Below are positions 34,934-42,586 of a DNA stretch of 64,000 bases, piece by piece. Location: contig CAJCHZ010000072.1 in the NCBI GenBank assembly GCA_903970165.1, positions 26,381 through 90,380 of the forward strand, written 5' to 3'. The number at the start of each line of letters is the position of its first letter. The first letter of the stretch is position 1. The translations under genes were made by a program, and so were the position numbers. The stretch is from Betaproteobacteria bacterium. GTDB taxonomy: Bacteria; Acidobacteriota; Terriglobia; Acidiferrales; UBA7541. Under the pieces are notes generated by a model, which saw nothing but the letters and a program-made list of their open reading frames with translations, had not been told where the DNA came from and did not search any database.

Positions 34934-36003
34934 ACGACGATTACCTCTGGGACGGTTCCGGCGAACCGGACCCGGAGATTCAAAAACTGGAAAAAACTCT
35001 CGCGAAATTCGGCCATCAAGGTCAGGCACCGGAATTTCCTGAAATGGTTGTAACTCGACGGCCGCGAATTTTGCAGTGGGGGATAGGCCTGCGCTGGCCA
35101 CAAGTATTTGCAGCGGCTGCGGCGTTGATTCTGCTGATCGTGGCAGTGGAAATTCTGCGTTGGGCGCGGCATCCGGCCGCCAATTCCGGCTCGGGATGGG
35201 AAGTCGAGCGCGTAGCCGGAACTCCACGAGTCGAATCGAATGCCACCGGAAAAACTGGGGGAAACGGCAAACTGGGCATCGGACAAACCCTTGTCACCGA
35301 TAGCCATTCGCAGGCCAACATAACGGTGGCCGAAATTGGCACTGTCAACGTCGAGCCCAACACGCGCCTTCGCCTGGTGGATGGAGGGGCGGGCCACAAT
35401 CGCCTTGCGCTGGAACGCGGCACAATTCATGCCTTCATCTGGGCCGCTCCGGGCCAATTTGCCGTGGACACTCCTTCCGCTATCGCGGTGGATTTGGGTT
35501 GCCGCTATACGCTGCAAGTAGACGATTCCGGCGCCGGAACTCTTCGCACGACGCTTGGTTGGGTCGGTTTCAAGCTGAACAACCGCGAAGCCTTCATCCC
35601 GGCGGGCGCGGTTTGCGCGACGCGTCCAAAGATTGGCCCCGGCACTCCCTATTTTGATGACGCGCCTAAATCCTTTTGCGAAGCATTGTCAAAGTTTGAT
35701 TTCTCCGCCAGCACACCGGAAGAGCGCAGCGCCGAACTCGACAAAATATTGGCGGAGGCGCGCCCGCGCGACGCGCTCACCGTCTGGCACCTGCTCGCCC
35801 GCGTGGAAGACGCGCAGCGCGGCCGCGTCTATGACCGGCTGGCATCGCTCGTTCCGCCTCCTGCGGGGGTAACGCGCGAAGGCATCCTGAGCCTCAATCA
35901 AAAAATGCTGGACGCGTGGTGGAATCAGCTGGACCTGGGAGACGTTTTTCTCTGGCGCACGTGGGAACGTTCCTGGTCACAGGAGAAGCGGGCAGGGTCA
36001 TAA
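34930..36003 (+). CDS. FecR-like anti-sigma/regulatory protein
   Basis: A 357-residue protein with one membrane helix (about residues 56-74) and a periplasmic FecR domain (about 95-210: DSHSQANITVAEIGTV, NTRLRLVDGG, FAVDTPSAIAVDLG). FecR proteins sense periplasmic signals and control a paired ECF sigma factor. The translation-coupled sigma gene supports this. No TonB receptor gene follows, unlike the usual arrangement. Confidence 0.83.
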   Translation: MNDDYLWDGSGEPDPEIQKLEKTLAKFGHQGQAPEFPEMVVTRRPRILQWGIGLRWPQVFAAAAALILLIVAVEILRWARHPAANSGSGWEVERVAGTPRVESNATGKTGGNGKLGIGQTLVTDSHSQANITVAEIGTVNVEPNTRLRLVDGGAGHNRLALERGTIHAFIWAAPGQFAVDTPSAIAVDLGCRYTLQVDDSGAGTLRTTLGWVGFKLNNREAFIPAGAVCATRPKIGPGTPYFDDAPKSFCEALSKFDFSASTPEERSAELDKILAEARPRDALTVWHLLARVEDAQRGRVYDRLASLVPPPAGVTREGILSLNQKMLDAWWNQLDLGDVFLWRTWERSWSQEKRAGS

Positions 36004-36069
36004 CGTCAACCGACCCCCGGCCCAACGACCGCTTTACAGAAGCTCCGTCATTTACTACGCTAGGTCATC

Positions 36070-36513
36070 ATGTGGAATGTCGAAGAGAAGTTTTCACCCA
36101 AACAGATTGAAGGACTGGCGGCGCTGGGATTTGCCGTCGGTAGCACGCGCGGGGTGGTGCGTGTTGAAAAATACGGTAGTGGGGCCGAGTTCCGCAAAGG
36201 GACCGACGAGCTTTACCAAATGACGGTCGTGCCGACCATCATGCTGAAGGGGCGCTTCACGCGGCTTTGGGACGCGGGTTACCAGAAATTTCTGCTGACC
36301 GATGAAGGTCTGAAGCTTCCGGCGCTAGCCTCGCACCTGGAGAATTTGCGGAAGTTCAACGAAGAACTGCTCACCGCACTGGGCGTTCCCACTTTTTACA
36401 ACGAAGCTCTGGGCTCCGTCAGCCAAATCAGCGTTTACGACCGCGTCAAGGGCCGCCCCGGCGATGTACCCGACAAAACGGTCGGCGTCCACGAACCCGC
36501 CGACAGCCACTGA
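36070..36513 (+). CDS. conserved hypothetical protein
   Basis: A 147-residue soluble protein with no family I can name. It begins MWNVEEKFSPKQIEGLAALG and has an FRKGTDELYQM segment. No signal peptide or membrane helix is visible. It lies 66 bases after the FecR-like gene; joint transcription is possible. The even codon pattern supports a real gene. Confidence 0.6.
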   Translation: MWNVEEKFSPKQIEGLAALGFAVGSTRGVVRVEKYGSGAEFRKGTDELYQMTVVPTIMLKGRFTRLWDAGYQKFLLTDEGLKLPALASHLENLRKFNEELLTALGVPTFYNEALGSVSQISVYDRVKGRPGDVPDKTVGVHEPADSH

Positions 36514-36543
36514 CAAAGCAACGTCGATTCCTCGAAATTTTCG

Positions 36544-36834
36544 CTAATTCGCAGCCGCTTCACGAAGGTGACGACGGAATTGCTCCGCGTTGATGCGATG
36601 CTTGGCGACCTTGCGTGCTCCGATGAAAACGACGGGGATGTCCCACCCGTAGCGCTTTTCCAGGACCGCGTCGTTCTCGATATTCACTTCGCGCAGGACA
36701 CCGCCAAATTCGAGCAATAGCGGTGCGATGGCGGACTTGGCTTCGTCGCAAAGATGGCAGCCAGGCCGCGTGTAAAACGTCACCTCGCGCGGGCCAGCCG
36801 CGGCAAGCCGCTCATCTTCCGCGTGCCCCATCAC
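36544..36834 (-). CDS. glutaredoxin-like protein
   Basis: A 96-residue thioredoxin-fold protein with the redox motif CHLC following VTFYTRPG, and the cis-proline strand DIPVVFIG. This is the short glutaredoxin-like group (DUF836 type). It likely performs dithiol exchange in the cytoplasm. Its start overlaps the stop of the DinB-family gene upstream by 4 bases. Confidence 0.85.
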   Translation of the reverse strand: MMGHAEDERLAAAGPREVTFYTRPGCHLCDEAKSAIAPLLLEFGGVLREVNIENDAVLEKRYGWDIPVVFIGARKVAKHRINAEQFRRHLREAAAN

Positions 36835-37385
36835 GGCTTCGGGTTGGAATATTTCTGGAACGGCCCCGCATGGGGATGAAACGCATGCGCGCGATAAAGT
36901 TCCGCAATCTGCCGTAGATGGCCGAGGTCATGAGAAGCCCATTCGCTGAGCATCTGATGAAGCGTAATTTCGCCGAGCTCGGAATGCAGGGCCGCGCGCT
37001 CGCCGGAATCCGCGGGAATGCTTCTCAGCAGAATGACCGTCGAGCGGCGGGTCTTCATAAAATACCCGAGGTTCTCGGTTGCCGTTCCTCGCGCATAGTC
37101 GCCGATGACCACCGTGCTGGTTGGATCATACTTCTGCAACCTGGGCGCGTCTTCCGTCACCATGCGGCGCGTGCGGTCTGCGTAGACGAACTCGATATCC
37201 GCGAGGTGCCCGAGGACTTCGCCGATGGACCAGCGCTCCGGCGCGGGCTTCCATTGCATCAGTTCGTCGGGCAAATCGCGAAGCAGCGTTTCGAGCAGAA
37301 TCGGCGTCTTTTCCAGGAGCGTGAGGGCAGGCTGAATCGACGAGTTGCTGGCCGGCTCGGTAGATCGGGCTACACCTTGCTGCAT
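36831..37385 (-). CDS. DinB-family protein
   Basis: A 184-residue four-helix protein of the DinB/YfiT type. Candidate metal-binding histidines are in LGHLADIEF and SHDLGHLRQ. The start at 37385 is chosen because GGGAGG lies 6 bases ahead; the longer frame to 37496 overlaps the plus-strand gene. These proteins are often thiol-S-transferases or of unknown role. Coupled with the glutaredoxin-like gene. Confidence 0.78.
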   Translation of the reverse strand: MQQGVARSTEPASNSSIQPALTLLEKTPILLETLLRDLPDELMQWKPAPERWSIGEVLGHLADIEFVYADRTRRMVTEDAPRLQKYDPTSTVVIGDYARGTATENLGYFMKTRRSTVILLRSIPADSGERAALHSELGEITLHQMLSEWASHDLGHLRQIAELYRAHAFHPHAGPFQKYSNPKP

Positions 37386-37477
37386 GTGGCACCTCCCAAG
37401 CAATTTATGCATCTTACTCGAAATGCGTCGGAAAAGAAGAAGTGGCGCATAATGATTAACAGAGGAAGCGAGGCTAG

Positions 37478-37828
37478 ATGGGAAGAGTTGTGGCAATGAT
37501 GGACGATCTGTTTTTTCAGATGAAGGTCGCGGAGACGGCGAAGCATCTCGGCCTCGAGCTGAAAGTAGCTGCCAACGGCGATGCGCTTCTCGGCCTGCTC
37601 GAACCCCTGCCTAACCTGGTCATCGTGGACTTGAACGCGCGCAATCAGCCCATTGCGGCGATCGAGCGGGTGCGCGCGGCGCAGAAAGATCTGCGTGTCG
37701 TGGCATTTCTCTCTCACGTGCAGCGCGACCTCGCGGCCCAGGCGCAAGCCGCCGGTTGCAATGAAGTGATGCCGCGCTCGGCCTTCACGCAAAACCTGGC
37801 CGCCATTCTGGGCGGCGCGAAGGATTGA
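37478..37828 (+). CDS. receiver-like single-domain protein
   Basis: A 116-residue protein with a CheY-like layout: an aspartate in LVIVDLNA, a Ser in VAFLSHV and a basic residue near MPRSAF where a Lys is usual. The acidic pair may be MDD at residues 8-10. The Lys replacement suggests a weak or non-phosphorylated receiver. It stands in front of a secreted protein gene with 1 base between. Confidence 0.6.
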   Translation: MGRVVAMMDDLFFQMKVAETAKHLGLELKVAANGDALLGLLEPLPNLVIVDLNARNQPIAAIERVRAAQKDLRVVAFLSHVQRDLAAQAQAAGCNEVMPRSAFTQNLAAILGGAKD

Positions 37829-37829
37829 G

Positions 37830-38780
37830 GTGAACATTCGCAAAAGATATTTCACCGCGTCAGTGTTTATCTTCGCCGCTGCGCTGCTCCTGCTCCCGCT
37901 TGGCTCCCCTGCACAGAGTTCGAGCCCAGTGCCGGCCGGGCAGGCTGGTTCGTCCTATGGTCCTTCCGCCGCGCTTCGCGATCTCCTGGCAGCCGCCTGT
38001 TCCCAAAACCAGAATGAATTTTCGCGTTTTCTCACCCAGCGCAATCAACAAACGTTTTCTCAACTGGCCCCGGCCGCGCGCGTCGCTTTCATGAAACGCT
38101 TTGTCCTCCTCAACGAACCCGGCAAGCCCACCCTGAGCGCTAATCCGGCGGGCCGTCCTATCGTTCTCTGCACCACGCCCGCTGGAGCTGCCGAAATCCA
38201 GATTGGCGGCGCAGACATCCAGGACAATGTCGCCTTCCTGCCCGTGAATTTGCACGATGCTACCGACAATTCCGGCACTGGCGTCATTCAAGTGAACATG
38301 GGCTTAGTTCGCGAGGGCGGAGAGTGGAAGCTCCTCTCGCTGGGCCTCGTGCTTCTCGATTTGCCTTCTTTGGAGTTGGAGTGGGATTCCGCCGAAGCCG
38401 ACAAAAATGAAGAAGCCGCCATCGTGTCCCTGAAAACGATCGCCGAAGCCGTAGAGGCCTTCCGCACCAAGTACGCCAGGCTCCCTTCCTCTCTCTCGAA
38501 CCTCGGTCCTCCCTTGCAAGGCGCCGCCAACGCTGACGCTGCGGGTCTGCTGGATTCTGACCTTGCGAGCGGTGTGCAAGATGGCTATTCGTTCCGTTAC
38601 GTCATCCTGGGCGGCAGTGGAATAGGCGCGCCCGCAAAATATGCGCTCTCGGCAACGCCGCTGAGCTACGGCCGCACCGGACACCGCTCTTTTTTCCGCG
38701 ACGCGGATGGCACACTTCGCGGCGCCGATCGCAAAGGGGCCGTGGGCAGCGAAACAGATCCAAAACTGCCTCAACCCTAG
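37830..38780 (+). CDS. secreted protein, uncharacterised
   Basis: A 316-residue protein with GTG start and a signal peptide (about residues 9-29, ending SPAQ). A middle region (about 60-190) has no clear family. The C-terminal third, with EAAIVSLKTIAEAVEAF and YARLPSSLSNLG, looks like the mature part of type II pseudopilin-like proteins. No hydrophobic pilin helix is seen. Function unknown. Confidence 0.6.
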   Translation: MNIRKRYFTASVFIFAAALLLLPLGSPAQSSSPVPAGQAGSSYGPSAALRDLLAAACSQNQNEFSRFLTQRNQQTFSQLAPAARVAFMKRFVLLNEPGKPTLSANPAGRPIVLCTTPAGAAEIQIGGADIQDNVAFLPVNLHDATDNSGTGVIQVNMGLVREGGEWKLLSLGLVLLDLPSLELEWDSAEADKNEEAAIVSLKTIAEAVEAFRTKYARLPSSLSNLGPPLQGAANADAAGLLDSDLASGVQDGYSFRYVILGGSGIGAPAKYALSATPLSYGRTGHRSFFRDADGTLRGADRKGAVGSETDPKLPQP

Positions 38781-38960
38781 CCCTTCTCGTTCGTGACAAC
38801 GAGGGACCATTAACCCATTCGAGCCAGGCAGGTCTCAGCGCCTTGCTTCACGCCGGACACTCTAGGCAATATTCCAGAAGGGCCATCTCTCCTGCGGCGC
38901 GACTCCCACGGGAACCGCACGCGCGCTTCGGGTCTCTCAAGGGCTTAAGGAGACCCGTAA

Positions 38961-39296
38961 ATGTCGATCAATGTGATGGCCAATCGGCGCGGCGCGCCCC
39001 GCTACCCCTTAATCCTGGTCGCAGAAATTACAGAAGTCCCCTCTGGCACCAAACTGCACGCGCGAACCTCTGACGTCAGCCGCACTGGCTGCTATGTGGA
39101 TACTCTAAAACCCTTCCCCAAAGGGGTGAGAGTGAACTTGCGCTTGATCCGCGGAAGAGAAGTTTTCGAGACTGGTGCGCAAGTGGTCTATGTGAGCCCG
39201 GGACTTGGCATGGGCATCCATTTTGATGAGCAGTCCGCCGCGAAGCAGTTGGGGACGCTGGACCGCTGGCTAAGTGAAGCTGCAAAAAATATCTAG
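38961..39296 (+). CDS. PilZ domain protein
   Basis: A 111-residue PilZ domain protein, with basic NRRGAPRYPL then DVSRTGCYV (D/NxSxxG) and beta strands to GMGIHFDE. AAGGAG lies 10 bases before the ATG. It is a c-di-GMP reader, unlinked to the GGDEF gene by position. Confidence 0.87.
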   Translation: MSINVMANRRGAPRYPLILVAEITEVPSGTKLHARTSDVSRTGCYVDTLKPFPKGVRVNLRLIRGREVFETGAQVVYVSPGLGMGIHFDEQSAAKQLGTLDRWLSEAAKNI

Positions 39297-39310
39297 CGCC
39301 GCCTCAAAAA

Positions 39311-40900
39311 TTACTGCTGCGGCTTCGTCGTGGGATATTGAATCCCCAATTGCTCCAGATAAGTTTTATAGCGTGCCGGGTCGTAATAATACTTCTTCAG
39401 TTGCGGCACGAACTTTTCCATCTTTTCCTTGTTCATTTCAACCATAGGTTTGTCGTCCGGACCGAGAAAGCTTTCATAGTGAACGTCCTTGGTTTGAACG
39501 TTCCGGAAATAATCCCAGGCCTGCTGCACAAGTTCCGGTTGAAGCAAAAAGTCGAGCGCCGTCAGAGCCTGCACTTTCGCGCCCGCCGTCGAACCTTTGT
39601 GCGCGATCGGCGTTGCCATGGCCACACCGTCTGCCCAGCTGTGCCCCGGCAGGTTCGGAATATTGGCGGGATACATCATGTACACCATCGGCACGTTCCA
39701 GGAGATATCGCCAATGTCGTCCGAACCTCCGCCCGTCGGTTTTTTCTCCGGTTCGGCGAGCGGCTCGATTTTTTCCTTGAGCCCTTCCACTTTCGCTCCA
39801 ATTTCTTTCTGCAGCGCCTTTGCCAGCGTCTGATCCGCATCGCTCCATTTCGGCATGCCCACCGCTTCGATGTTCTTTTGCTGCGTTTCCGCAATCACTT
39901 TATTCAGATAAGGAGGCCACGCGGATCCCACCAGCCTGTGATCCACCGTTGTCCCCGTCATTTTCGCCGCGGAATCCGCCATCGTGTTTCCGAGGTCATA
40001 CAAATCCTTGATATGCGTGTAATCCAACTCACGGAAGTAATACCAGACCGCCGCCTCTGAAGGCACCACGTTCGGCTGATCTCCGCCGTTGATAATCACG
40101 CGGTGTGATCGCTGCGCCGGACGCAAATGCTCGCGCCGGAAATCCCACCCTGTGTCCATCAGTTCCACAGCGTCCAGCGCGCTGCGCCCTTCCCACGGGG
40201 CCCCGGCCGCATGAGCCGCTTTCCCATGAAAAAAATATTGCACGGACACCAATCCGCTCCACTCCCCGTTACCCGTCCCATACGAAGTGGAAAATTCCGA
40301 CTCCACGTGCGTTCCAAGGACGATGTCCACATCCTTGAACATTCCGGCTCGAACATAAAACGCCTTCGTCCCCAGCAGCTCTTCGGCAACGCCAGGAATA
40401 ACCTTGATTGTCCCGGTGATGTGGTGTTCGCCCATTAACTTCTTAAGGACAATCGCCGCGGTAACGTTCACCGCCATCCCCGAGTTGTGCCCTTCCCCGT
40501 GCCCCGGCGCTCCTTCGACGATCGGATCGTGATACGCCACTCCCGGTTTCTGGGAAGCCCGCGGTATGCAGTCAATGTCCGTAATGTAGGCAATGACGGG
40601 TTTCCCGGTCCCGTACGTCGCCACCCATGCCGTCGGCACGCCCGCGAAACCACGTTCAACGTGAAAACCATTTTTCTCCAAAATTCCGGTGACGTATCGC
40701 GAAGTCTCGTATTCCTGGAATCCCAGTTCGCTGTAACTGTAAATTTCGTCCACCATTTGCTGCGTCAGCGTTTGTAATTTATCCACTTCTGAAACCGCTT
40801 GCTGCTTCAAAGCCGGCAGCTGAGCCGCTTCTTGCGCCCACAGCGTGCAAGACGCAAGTAAGGAAGCCAACAGAAAACCCGCCACGCAAAGTTTCTTCAT
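39311..40900 (-). CDS. secreted M20 amidohydrolase, AbgB-like
   Basis: A 529-residue protein with a signal peptide (residues 3-22). The M20 metal-binding set is visible: ITDIDCIP, GHGEGHNSG, GVAEELLG, GTHVESEF, and HAAGAPWEG in the lid domain. The layout and GGGSDDIGDISWNVP ending are typical of the AbgB/p-aminobenzoyl-glutamate hydrolase subgroup. It cuts an amide of an amino acid derivative outside the cytoplasm. Confidence 0.85.
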   Translation of the reverse strand: MKKLCVAGFLLASLLASCTLWAQEAAQLPALKQQAVSEVDKLQTLTQQMVDEIYSYSELGFQEYETSRYVTGILEKNGFHVERGFAGVPTAWVATYGTGKPVIAYITDIDCIPRASQKPGVAYHDPIVEGAPGHGEGHNSGMAVNVTAAIVLKKLMGEHHITGTIKVIPGVAEELLGTKAFYVRAGMFKDVDIVLGTHVESEFSTSYGTGNGEWSGLVSVQYFFHGKAAHAAGAPWEGRSALDAVELMDTGWDFRREHLRPAQRSHRVIINGGDQPNVVPSEAAVWYYFRELDYTHIKDLYDLGNTMADSAAKMTGTTVDHRLVGSAWPPYLNKVIAETQQKNIEAVGMPKWSDADQTLAKALQKEIGAKVEGLKEKIEPLAEPEKKPTGGGSDDIGDISWNVPMVYMMYPANIPNLPGHSWADGVAMATPIAHKGSTAGAKVQALTALDFLLQPELVQQAWDYFRNVQTKDVHYESFLGPDDKPMVEMNKEKMEKFVPQLKKYYYDPARYKTYLEQLGIQYPTTKPQQ

Positions 40901-41019
40901 TCGTTTCTCCAGCCCTCGAAATGTGCGGGCATATTACATCGCCTGTTGCGAAATAAGAAAAAGAAAGCGTCCACGATTTGTGCCACACACGCGTTGGAGC
41001 TACTATCGTGCGATTCCCC

Positions 41020-42132
41020 ATGCGCCCAGCATCCATTGGCAAGCCGTTGTTTTTCCTGGCACTCACTCTGCTTGCGCCGCTGGGGCTGTTCGCGCAGCAA
41101 TCCAGTTCCGCCTACGGCCCGCTCCCCGTCTTCGAACTTCACAGCGGGTTCTGGATCAACCTGCACCACACGCTTTATTACGAAGCCAAAAAGCGTGAAC
41201 CTCCCGCCAACGCCCAGCAAAAAAATAATCCCTTCCCGCAATTGAAAATGAAGACCATGGGAGACGCCAGCTCCGCACTAAGCCCAGCGGAGCGCCAGTC
41301 CTGGGACAGCGCCGTGGCCTATTACGCCGCGAATTACGCCGACAAAGACCTTCTCTTCAACACCGATCTCATGCTGCTGAAAAACCAACTCGGTGACTTT
41401 GAAGGTTGCGACGAGCTCTCCGGCCAGCGGAAGAAAACCTGCGACGCCGGCCTCCCGCCGAAGATAACTCAGGTTCTCGAAGCCGCCGCCGCCGTCTACC
41501 GCACCCATTTGTGGGCCGACCACGACCGCGCTAACCGCCGATGGATCGCTCGCGTCGCCCCCCTCGTCGAAGAACAAGGCGTTGGCATCTCCGAGCGCCT
41601 CGCCGACATTTACCAAACCAAATGGCCGCGTGAAAAAATTCGCGTGGATGTCTCCGCGTACGCCAACTGGGCAGGCGCCTACACCACACTTGATCCGCTC
41701 CGCGTCACCATCTCCAGCACAGACCCGCGCAACCAGGGCGACGGAGCCCTCGAAGTTCTTTTCCACGAAGCCTCCCACGGAATCGCCGAAGTCGTCCAGC
41801 AAGCTATCATTCGCGAATGCCGCCAGCGTGGAAAAGCCATTCCGCGCGATCTCTGGCACGCCCTGATTTTTTACACCACCGGCGAAGTCATCAAGCCGGT
41901 GTTGAATCCCGTCAGCAAAGAATCAGCCGACAAACAGGAGGGTGGAATTTCCAGCCCGGATCCTTCCCCTGGCGTCGCGCGCGACACTTATATTCCCTAC
42001 GCCGTCCGCGAGGGCCTCTACCAGCGCGGCTGGGACGATTACCTTCAGCTTCTCACCCGCTTCTGGCAGCCCTATCTCGAGAGCAAAGCCACCTTCGATG
42101 ACGCCATAGCCCACATCGTGTCAGCTTTGTAA
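41020..42132 (+). CDS. secreted protein with HExxH zinc motif
   Basis: A 370-residue protein starting at ATG 41020, so that the signal peptide runs to FAQ. The motif EVLFHEASHG (HExxH) suggests a zinc metalloprotease or related hydrolase. A conserved WADHDRANRRWIARV block precedes it. I cannot name the third zinc ligand or the family. It is divergent from the M20 gene. Confidence 0.6.
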   Translation: MRPASIGKPLFFLALTLLAPLGLFAQQSSSAYGPLPVFELHSGFWINLHHTLYYEAKKREPPANAQQKNNPFPQLKMKTMGDASSALSPAERQSWDSAVAYYAANYADKDLLFNTDLMLLKNQLGDFEGCDELSGQRKKTCDAGLPPKITQVLEAAAAVYRTHLWADHDRANRRWIARVAPLVEEQGVGISERLADIYQTKWPREKIRVDVSAYANWAGAYTTLDPLRVTISSTDPRNQGDGALEVLFHEASHGIAEVVQQAIIRECRQRGKAIPRDLWHALIFYTTGEVIKPVLNPVSKESADKQEGGISSPDPSPGVARDTYIPYAVREGLYQRGWDDYLQLLTRFWQPYLESKATFDDAIAHIVSAL

Positions 42133-42179
42133 TTCGTCGCTGGACACGCTGTAGGGGGCCTTATAAGAGCGATCACCCC

Positions 42180-42200
42180 TTACGGCAGAACGCGCCGTAA
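42180..42200. repeat. 7-bp hairpin before padR
   Basis: TTACGGC (42180-42186) pairs with GCCGTAA (42194-42200) over a 7-base loop, about 45 bases before the PadR start. It could serve as the operator for PadR or end the transcript from the gene at 41020-42132. Confidence 0.35.
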
Positions 42201-42244
42201 TACTCCCTTGTCAGCTATAGCGAAGTCTGCCATAGTAATCTTCC

Positions 42245-42583
42245 GTGCGGCCCTTCACACTATCTCGCGACACCTTCCACATCCTCGTAGCGCTCGCTGA
42301 CCGCGACCGCCACGGCTATTCCATCTTGCAGGAGGTTGCGGAGCGCACCGGCGGCGAAGTCCGCCTGAGCCCCAGCACGCTTTACAGCGCCGTCAAACGC
42401 CTCCTCGAGCAAGGTTTTATCGAAGAGCTCGAGGAGCGTCCCGACCCACAGCACGACGACGAGCGCCGCCGCTACTACCGCCTCACCAAATCAGGCAAGC
42501 GCGCCGCCATGGAAGAAGCCCGCCAGCTCGAAAAACTGCTCGCCGACGCTCGCGCCACCGGCCTGGTCCGCAAAAGAGCTTGA
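42245..42583 (+). CDS. PadR-family regulator
   Basis: A 112-residue winged helix protein with the PadR N-terminal pattern HGYSILQEVAERTGG and LSPSTLYSAVKRLLEQGFI, plus a short C-terminal helix. It starts with GTG. It sits 3 bases before an ADOP permease, an arrangement seen often in Acidobacteriota, and likely represses it. Confidence 0.92.
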   Translation: MRPFTLSRDTFHILVALADRDRHGYSILQEVAERTGGEVRLSPSTLYSAVKRLLEQGFIEELEERPDPQHDDERRRYYRLTKSGKRAAMEEARQLEKLLADARATGLVRKRA

Positions 42584-42586
42584 AGC

